NCBI GenBank assembly: GCA_008729055.1
Contig: SDUX01000009.1
Location: 442,806-506,805, forward strand
Direction of reading: 5' to 3'
Length of the DNA: 64,000 bases
From: Pyropia haitanensis
Taxonomy: Eukaryota; Rhodophyta; Bangiophyceae; Bangiales; Bangiaceae
Of the stretch, positions 57,034 to 64,000 are shown one piece after another; the stretch's first letter is position 1; each line of letters starts with the position of its first letter. The position numbers were made by a program, and so were the translations under genes. The notes under the pieces were generated by a model. It did not search any database and had not been told where the DNA came from. It saw only the letters and a program-made list of their open reading frames with translations.

Positions 57034-58769
57034 CGGTCGCACTCCGAGTGCGCTCAGATTTTTGCACTCCCGGGGGGTCGGAGTGCGCCCGAAACGGCTG
57101 TTTTGGGCGCACGCACTGCCGCCAGAGGTTCACGGGTTAGGGCACGTCTTGACGGCGGAACTCGGGCGTGTCTCAGACAAAGAACAGAGGCAGAGAGCTT
57201 TCCTATTGGTCAGAAGTGGAAACATGCTTCGCGCACTCGATGAGCCGGGCGTCTGGGGCACAAGAACTTACTCAGACATTTTGAAGTAAAACGAATTGCA
57301 AACATGCTTCGTTTGTGGTCGGAAATGCAGTGTGTTTTTCCGACCACAAAAAAACACGCCGTCGCCGCAAAATCAGATCCGCAAGGGCAGACGAGAGAAC
57401 CTCTTCGGGGCTCTCCGAGCCTGCAGCCTCCTGCTGTCCACAGACAGATCACGATCTGCGAGGCGCGCTGCAGCCCGTGGTCTCGCCCCTCCAGCCCACT
57501 CGAAGTGCGATAGCGGTCCGGGCTCACAACAGTGTGGCTTCATTTCGAGGTGCCCCCAACCATCCAGGCGTGACCGCCGTCGTCACTCCCAGCTTGACGT
57601 CCCAGTCGTCATCCTCCCCCTTCATCCCCTCCTATTGCGCAAGCGACTACACACTGACATGGAAGAATACCGGTTCGAGGAGAAAAACGAGCTCGTCGTG
57701 AGGGGTGAGCACGGGCACAGGACCGGACGGTGTGATGTCACTCGTTGTGGACCCCTGATGTGTGCGCGCGGCCGCAGGCACGCCGTCTCTCCTCGAGCAA
57801 TCGTGGTGTGCAAGAAGGTAGCCCACCCCTCGCCGTCGTATCCCCCAGTCACCAACGATTGCTCGTGAACATTGTCTAGTCGTCAAGACAGGGCGTGTCT
57901 GGCTGCGTGCGCCCACGGAATTACAGCCTGTGTTTTGTGCTTTCGCAGACACTGTCCAGATGTCGTCAAGACAGGCCCTTAGACCCCACTGCGCACCGTG
58001 TGACCCCGTGACAGCAGACGGGAGGTGGCGGAGATCGGGGACGGCGCTTTTCTCCACGCGCTGATGGCAATTCCGTTCCATTCACGGTGAGTTGTATACT
58101 TTTATGGCACACATAGTATTTCAGGGTCATTGGTCCTGAGCCGATAAATCGCGCGCACAAGTTCTGCATGGCCCAGTGGTTGGACGTTCCGCTCGGAGCC
58201 GCAGCTTCGCTGCGCCGAGAGGGCGACCGGCAGGGGTCGGTGGGTGGCCTTGACCCGACAGGAAATCGTGCGAGGGGGCCTTCACCCAGCGCCCGCATGC
58301 CGCCTACGGCACTATCTGCTGGGCCGCAGCGGCGAAGACGAGACCACTCGCCGCCGGCCGCTGCCGGTGTGTTTCCCCACGGAAAACTGCCGGTAGTGCC
58401 GCCGGGCTTGGGCGTCTGCTCTCGGTATCACCCCCCCCCTTTGGCCACCCACAGCGGGATCCCTGTCCGCAGCCGCCGCGTGGACCCGCCCCGGGCAGCC
58501 GCGGCCGTCGCGCGCGTGGCGCTCTCCGCGGCCGCCCCCCCAAAAAAAGGGGGGCAGCACCGCCACGAGAATGGTGCCGCGCCGCCGACGCACCGCCGGC
58601 GGCTACAGGGAGAAGGGCACGCCGCAGCGCGAGCGCGGCGGCGGGCGCAGGCAAAAGACACCGCCGCAGGACCCATCCCACGGCGGCCACCAGGGGACCG
58701 CCTCCCGCCAGTCTGCGCGACGCGCGCTGCCGCTGGGCGGTGCTGGCGCCCCGCCCATTGCCGTCGGCA

Positions 58770-58815
<46 letters not shown>

Positions 58816-59023
58816 TGCTGTGCCGTCATCGTCGCCGGCGGCGCCACCCCAGCCACATCCCTTGCCCGCGTCGGCGACCGCCGCCGCCGCCGGCAGCGGC
58901 GACCCGCCGCCGTTGGCGCCCATCTGATTTTCACCGCGTAAGTGTGCCGAGCAGCGGAGACGACTGGGACTGGCAGCGGGCGCCAAAGCCGCCTTGTCGA
59001 CCTGTGCGCTCGCCGCTCGCTAC
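57034..59023. other. Unassigned sequence
   Basis: Two kilobases without a recognised gene. Notable items: an inverted pair GTGGTCGGAAA/TTTCCGACCAC with a short loop at 57315-57349; a repeated ACATGCTTCG at 57223 and 57302; a GTCGTCAAGACAGG motif repeated at 57880 and 57966; and a GCC run at 58769-58812. Frames there are low complexity. Confidence 0.45.
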
Positions 59024-59419
59024 CATGGCCACTCCAGCTGATCAGCCGTACGATGTCTCTTCGGAGGAGACCTACGACCGCCCCGACGAGGTCGGCTACG
59101 GCCGCCCGTCGGGGAGCGCGCTTCATCGGCGCGGGGGGCTTGGCCTCTACGTCCCCGGTGGCACCCCCACCGGCGGCACCCCCCACTGCGGCGGGGTCCC
59201 CCTGCTCTCCCCCAGCGGCGGCGGGGACGACGGCGGCGGCGACGGCGTCTGCGGGGACGACGGCGGGGGGGGGGGGGGGGGGTGGAGTGTGGGGGGGGGC
59301 GGGTGCGGGGGGCGTGGGGGGGGGTGGGGGGGGGGGTGGGGGGGGGGTGGGGGGACGATTGGGGGGAGGGGGGGAGCGGGCCGGATCACATGGGATCAAA
59401 CGCCCCCCAGAGGGATTTA
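59024..59419 (+). CDS. Hypothetical small ORF
   Basis: The ATG in CTACCATGG context opens MATPADQPYDVSSEETYDRP. The first ~75 codons have mixed composition, then turn Gly/Asp-rich and end in an extreme G-run region (59266-59373). It may be a real first exon or a fragment. No domain recognised. Confidence 0.3.
59266..59373 (+). repeat. Extreme G-rich tract
   Basis: About 108 bases that are almost all G with scattered T, C and A, including several runs of seven or more G. Strong quadruplex potential and likely hard to sequence accurately. Confidence 0.8.
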
Positions 59420-59445
59420 ATATAATAGCAGCGGGGGGTGTTATC

Positions 59446-59538
59446 CAGTTATCAAACCCCCCTCACGACCTCTGGGAGGGGGTCGGATAACATGTTATCC
59501 AACCCCCCCCCAGAGGTGCTGTGGGGGTTTGATAACTG
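59446..59538. repeat. 93-bp palindrome
   Basis: Arms start CAGTTATCAAACCCCC on each strand and meet at a GGATAACATGTTATCC centre (about 59492). There are a handful of mismatches over 46-base arms. This is a strong hairpin or cruciform, too short for a transposon with genes. It could be a MITE or a structured terminator. Confidence 0.8.
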
Positions 59539-59541
59539 TGG

Positions 59542-59769
59542 ATGCCCGCCGTCGGAACGCAGCTGGTGTTTGAGACCCCCGGCGGCCTGTCTGCGACGTG
59601 TGTGGATACGCAGCCGGAGCTGCCGCAGGAGCGGCTGGTGGAGGCGTACAAGGACACGGGGGCGCCTATCGCGCTCGTCGACACGCTCCGCACGCCCGCG
59701 TCGCAGTCGCTCCACGCTGCTGGCACCCTTCCAGCGGCAAAGCCGGCAGTGCCGCCGGTTGTTGAGTGA
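59542..59769 (+). CDS. Hypothetical short ORF
   Basis: 75 codons from ATG at 59542 (MPAVGTQLVFETPGGLSATC). Ordinary composition unlike nearby GC repeats. It begins a few bases after the palindrome and ends at the start of duplication copy B. No domain recognised, and it may be a fragment of a truncated gene. Confidence 0.3.
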   Translation: MPAVGTQLVFETPGGLSATCVDTQPELPQERLVEAYKDTGAPIALVDTLRTPASQSLHAAGTLPAAKPAVPPVVE

Positions 59770-60683
59770 AGCCGTCTGGGCCGTCGTGGAAGTGAGCCGG
59801 GGGGGTGGGTAGGTCGTCACGGCCGCGGCGGCGGCACCCGGCCAGCGCGGGGGGGCGGCCGGGCCAGAGGCCAGCGCCGCACTGGCCGCGGTGCTGCGAC
59901 GGCGCCCCAAGGATGTGACGGAAAGTGATCACCCAGGAGAGTTTCTGTGCGAGATACTTTGGTAAGCACATTTCCATGTGTGAGTGCTGAATGAATGTGA
60001 TCACAAGTTGTTATTGGACCAAACCCTGCTTCGAGACTCGAATGGTGAAATATATTGGGCAGCGACCCACCGCACCGGACGCTATCGGATACCAAGCGTA
60101 TGGGTCAACGGGGACCCGCCGCGGGCGGTACATACGTAGCAGCCGCCGCCCAGCGTCACCCAGCTGCTGTCCGGTATGGGTCCCTCCGTCGCCCGTGACG
60201 TCCAGTCACGTGCCGCCTCGAGCCCCGGTTCCAGGGCCGTCACGGCCTCCTCGCCAGAAACGGCCCGCCCGACTGTGGTCTGCCGCCTTCTGCTCCTCCG
60301 CCTGACCTCCCCCCCACCCTCCGCGCCGAGGGGTGCGCTGAGCCGGGAGAAAACGAGGCAGCACCCCGCGCGGAGAGGGTGTAAGGGGGGGAAAGGGGGG
60401 TACTATGCGCCGTCGGCCTGCCGTCGGCGTGTACCGACGCGTGGCGGAAACCGCCAGCCGAAACCGCCGACTCCAGTGCCAACGAGGACCCCCTTGCAGC
60501 GGCGTACGCCGGGGTCGGGAAAAGCAGTCGGTTGGCGTTGTCAGCCACATGAATTCAATCGCCTTCGCAGCCAGCTCTCACACACTCAGCGCGTCGTTCA
60601 TAAAGTCCATCTGGAAGCCGTTGGGTCAACTGGGAGAAGGGTGGCAGCGGACAGTACCATTCTGTAGAGAGACGTTCCTCACC

Positions 60684-60685
60684 TA
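60684..60685. other. Empty TA target of the pogo transposon
   Basis: CCTCACCTACCAAGTGGAGG here corresponds to CCTCATCTA before the transposon (13771-13779) and TACCAAGTGGAGG after it (17076-17088) in copy A, with a single TA. It shows the pre-insertion state. Confidence 0.92.
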
Positions 60686-61062
60686 CCAAGTGGAGGGGTG
60701 GCGTGGGAGCGAGCGTTGCTCTGGGCGGGACGTCGCGCCCGCGCCTATCCCAGCACTTGGTGCTCAAGACCAACATGGCTCAGAGGATAGCTGTATAGCC
60801 AAGCCAATCAGATGCGCGGATCGGGGACTCACCCCGCCGCGAGCCCGTTCATTCCACCTGGTGTTGGGCCGGCCGTTGGAGTTGTTGCTCCACGGTGACC
60901 ACGTAGACCGCGGATGGGGATCGGGGGAGGGGGGGGGTGCGGGGATGATGGTGCAGAAGACCGGCAGGGTGTGGCGCAGCCCTGTCCGGGATGGGAGCAG
61001 CCTCTGGCGTGCAGCGGTGCTCGTCCAGTCTCCACCACACTTCGGACTTGAGAAGAACTTGT

Positions 61063-61195
61063 GGCGGAAAAGTTAAAAATAGCTCCACACCGATAGACAC
61101 GCGCTCTGCTGGAGCCAAAAAAATTAGCTCCACTGCTGGAGCCAAAAAAAAAAGCTTTTTGGATATAGCTTTTTGGCTCACCGATAGACATGCTC
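61063..61195. repeat. A/T-rich short insert with GCTGGAGCCAAAA repeats
   Basis: Only in copy B. It contains CTGCTGGAGCCAAAAAAA and CACTGCTGGAGCCAAAAA copies, the inverted AGCTCCA, and ACCGATAGACA at both ends (61091 and 61179). It looks like a small MITE or simple-repeat insertion. No gene seen. Confidence 0.45.
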
Positions 61196-61945
61196 TTAGT
61201 GCGTACAGACAGCGATGAGCTCGGGCGCCAGCGGCAGTGGACAGTGCTTCACAACCACCGTCACGTGCTAGAACCTGTTTCGTGCCATGACCCTTTCGGC
61301 TGGTCCTCTGCAGGCTGCCAGGCCACGGGGCGCTGTCCACAGCTGGCTAATCTAGCGGTGCCAACACTGGAGTCGGAGAGAGCCTATGAGGTACGCTCGG
61401 ACGCCTAGGGACTGTGGGCACAAAGACTGTGGGGTGTGGGCGGCGATCGCGCCGGCGGAGCGGATCGTTCCATCAGACACTGCGCACACGGCCAACTGAT
61501 GTTGACGTCTGACACGGCCAGGCTGGATCAATCGCCACCAAAGGGAACCTGGTCAACCCAGCCAGAGAGGAGAAGTGGCATCGTTCTCAGTGTGTACGCA
61601 CAGCGATGAGCTCCAACGCCAGCGGCAGCAGACTGTGCTTTGCAACCACCATCACGTCCTCAGACCTGCTGCATGAGATGACCGATTCAGCTGGTCCTAT
61701 GAAGGAAGCCAGGCCACGGGGCGCTGTCCCATGCTTGCTGACTTTGCAGTGCCAACACTGGAGTCGGAGACCATATGAGGAGTGCACAGACGCCTCGGGA
61801 GCGTTTGCACTCTTGACTGGGGAGTGAGCGGCCATCCTACCGTCGGAGCGGGTCATTGCATCTGACTCCGAGCGCACGGCTGGCGCCCCATCGTGCCGGC
61901 GGAGCGGGGCATTGCATCTGACTCTGAGCACACGGCTGGCGCCCA
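61196..61945 (+). repeat. Duplicated upstream block of gene copy B
   Basis: The block aligned to copy A 17398-17700 occurs at 61196-61490 and again, more diverged, at 61500-61870 (both contain CAGCGATGAGCTC...CGCCAGCGGCAG and ACACTGGAGTCGGAGA). A short third repeat (GCGGGTCATTGCATCTGACT / GCGGGGCATTGCATCTGACT) follows at 61848-61930. It may hold promoter or 5' UTR elements. Confidence 0.7.
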
Positions 61946-61957
61946 CACCTTCTGGTC

Positions 61958-64000
61958 ATGAGCGTCATCTCCGTCTTCGTCGCAGCCCTCCTGGTGCTCC
62001 CTCTGCTGCTGCTCCCGTTCTTGGGTGCTGCAGCGGAGAGGTGTGATCCCTCCGATACGGGGCCAACAGGGCAGCTATCCCCACAGGTACGTGTACTCAT
62101 TGCCGCCCTTGGTGGGGGAGGCGCCCTTCAGCGCAGCCAACCATTGCGGGCAGGTCTACAGACGCCGTTGGTGACGTACTATTCGTGTGTTTCGTTGGCA
62201 AGACTTCCATCGCTCTGATGCTGATCTGAGTTTTGTGGCGCTGATTCGTTCCTGGTCATCCTGGCTGCTCGTTTCTTCCTCTGTCTGAGTGCCCTCTCGA
62301 CGGACAGAAGCGCTTGCTGGATGTATTCAGGACAGCAGTGAGCCCGGCCAACTGGGGCCTCCAGTCCCGTGGGGTGGTATCGTTGGCCCACGACGGGGAT
62401 CCGGTATGTTCTCTGTGAGATCGTGTCGTGGGCATGGGTCTCTCCGGAGGGGACTCTAGCATTCGATCCGCAGAGGGCATTGTGCAACGAGATGCCAGCG
62501 CCTTGCTTGAAAGAGGCAACACGTGGGGTGGGATCGCTGACGAGCCAGGTCGTGTCACCTCAACCCCTTCGGGCTGACCAGACTTTGTGCCTTGCGTCAT
62601 GCGTTTACCCCTCTGTATCGGCCACGCCCGTTCCTCCCTGTTGCACGCTCCGCAGGTGTCTGTGGTCCTTTTGGACGTCTTGCGCCACCAGTCTGTCGAA
62701 GAGCACTCGTGTCTGGCACACCCTGAGAAGAAGTTTTGCGGGCTGGGGCCTTCCCATCCTGCCAATATCGGCAAAATGTTGTACAACTTCTCCGACCCCG
62801 AGCTCAACATCAAGGGGAGCTCAACTCAGACTCTCACAGGCGGGATCTGCCTCGACAAGGAGTGCAACAGGCTCACTACTGTGACCCTACACGATGGTAG
62901 CTGCTCCTACACGGCTGATATGAAGGAAGTCAAAGATAATGATGCGGAGCCTCGCGACACCCTGTTCAACCTGACCCAATTGGTACCCACGCTGACGAGT
63001 GTGGAGGAGGTCAACATAGCTACACTGAATGAATCAGTCGACGCCAACGTCCTCCACTACGGTATTGTGCATCGAGACAATGAGCGCGACTGGGAAGCAA
63101 AAGGATACCGAGGGGTAAGTGCCAAGATGGGTGTGCCCAACGGTTGGTCGTCGTTTGCTATGATCTCCTTGTCGTTCTGCAGCGAGAAACTGACGCCCCA
63201 GGTGTTCTACGCTGTGGTATGGAAGTTTGCCTGTTCTTTCTGTCGTATTGGAGTTGTTCCTGCTGTTGGCCACCCATTGCTGTCCTCCCGTCAGGCTGCG
63301 CGACGAGTGAATATCACATGGGAATGTGATATGTCCCAGTGGCACACAGGCGCAAGGAAGAACGATCCGGAAGAAGACACAGTCCCACGTGGCTGCAGTG
63401 GCAGTGGCGGCAACCGAGTGCCAAGCGGCTCGTCGTTCACAGACTCATCACGAATCGCGCACATTAACGACAGCAACACTCAAGGGGACATTGGCGCGAT
63501 GTGCTCTAATATGTCCTCCACCCTGTTGCGGGCTGCATCTACGATCGCCTCAACACAGGACGTGGTGGCTTCGGGACTCCGCGAAGGGGCGTTCCTGTCA
63601 CCAAAGCCGAACCGCTTGTCAACCACGGAGGTGGTCCTCTCGATTGTTGCGGCGGCGCAGGGCGTCGCAGTCACGTTTGTGCTGCTCTTTCTGCAGGCCG
63701 ACGAGTGGGGCCTTCGCTTCGTGAGGCTGGCTCTTTGGATCCATCGCAGGCGGTTCGATCTGTTGGGACGGCCGGTACCTGAGCACGTTCTGGCCGCAAA
63801 CCCAGCTGTGGGCAGGCGGACCACGAGGCTCTTTGGCTTGCTGTTGATAGCGACCATTCTGGCAGTGTACGTGGAGGACGTTCTTGAGAGAGGTATGCAG
63901 AGGGCTGATGGGGGCCGCCCACTGCTGGCCTCACCTACTGCATGCAGTTGTTCTAACCGTCGGTCTCCTGTATGTGTGTTGCTTCCCCGTACACTCTCCC
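61958..64000 (+). CDS. Secreted-ectodomain multi-pass membrane protein, copy B (3' truncated by window)
   Basis: Proposed exons 61958-62086, 62656-63114, 63295-63892 and 63948 to the window end. Splice sites are identical to copy A, and the frame stays open. Exon 1 differs most: the signal peptide starts MSVISVFVAALLVLPLLLLP and is four residues shorter, while RCDPSDTGPTG is kept. Later differences are few: Ala to Asp and Asp to Asn changes in the ectodomain, Ser-to-Ala and Gly-to-Ala in the first membrane segment, and Gly to Asp before the second. The rest of the last exon lies outside the window. No disabling change is visible. The family is unknown, as for copy A. Confidence 0.72.

Larger units (their letters stand above)
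59755..64000 (+). repeat. Segmental duplication, copy B (runs off window)
   Basis: Counterpart of 12055-20353. Shared segments: 59763-59905, 59909-60685, 60686-60760, then 61196-61420 and the gene. It lacks the 794-bp segment and the pogo transposon of copy A. It has its own extra DNA at ~60760-61195 and a repeated upstream block before the gene. Confidence 0.9.

Noticed and set aside
58168..58265. tRNA-like A-box (TGGCCCAGTGG) near 58170
   Set aside because: No B-box (GGTTCGANTCC) and no cloverleaf closing stem within normal distance; at best a decayed SINE head.

Overview
This is nuclear DNA of a eukaryote. Genes have signal-peptide exons, short GT-AG introns and Kozak-like starts. LTR retrotransposons, a Tc1/mariner-pogo transposon, LTR promoters with TATA boxes and AATAAA signals are present. 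There is no bacterial operon structure, and no rRNA or tRNA gene that I can support. The DNA is very GC-rich, with long homopolymer G or C runs, few and short introns, and a Hedgehog-type Hint (Hog) domain behind pentapeptide repeats. This would fit a bangiophyte red alga (Porphyra/Pyropia type). That assignment is inference from composition and gene style, not a database result.

Layout. 1-4.9 kb: AT-richer sequence, then a 2.8-kb foldback element with ~744-bp arms. 4.9-11.6 kb: a copia-like LTR retrotransposon with Gag, protease and integrase but no reverse transcriptase. Its gag is split by a nested solo LTR. 12.05-20.35 kb: the first copy (A) of a segmental duplication. It holds a four-exon gene for a secreted/multi-pass membrane protein of unknown family and, upstream, a 3.3-kb pogo-like transposon. 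20.35-46.35 kb: a 26-kb GC-rich gene desert made largely of degenerate tandem repeats (66-bp units at ~24.75-26.99 kb, trinucleotide-periodic DNA at 27-31 kb, 53-bp units at ~38.2-46.35 kb). Most long open frames here are by-products of base composition.

46.36-55.8 kb is a gene island. It holds a pentapeptide-repeat/Hint protein (+), an aldehyde dehydrogenase (-) interrupted by a 1,391-bp terminal-inverted-repeat element, a BAH-domain protein (-) and a secreted metallo-beta-lactamase-fold hydrolase (-) with a probable frameshift at a 7-G run. 55.8-59.8 kb: a second foldback element, unassigned sequence, small uncertain ORFs and a 93-bp palindrome. 59.75-64 kb: copy B of the segmental duplication, with the second membrane-protein gene running off the window.

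The window records its own insertion history. Copy B keeps the empty TA site of the pogo element found in copy A. The solo LTR in gag and the element in the dehydrogenase both have target-site duplications, and mentally removing each restores an uninterrupted frame. I see no genes that form one pathway. The most unusual content is the Hog-domain protein abutting a minisatellite, the duplicated orphan membrane protein, and the layered transposon insertions.
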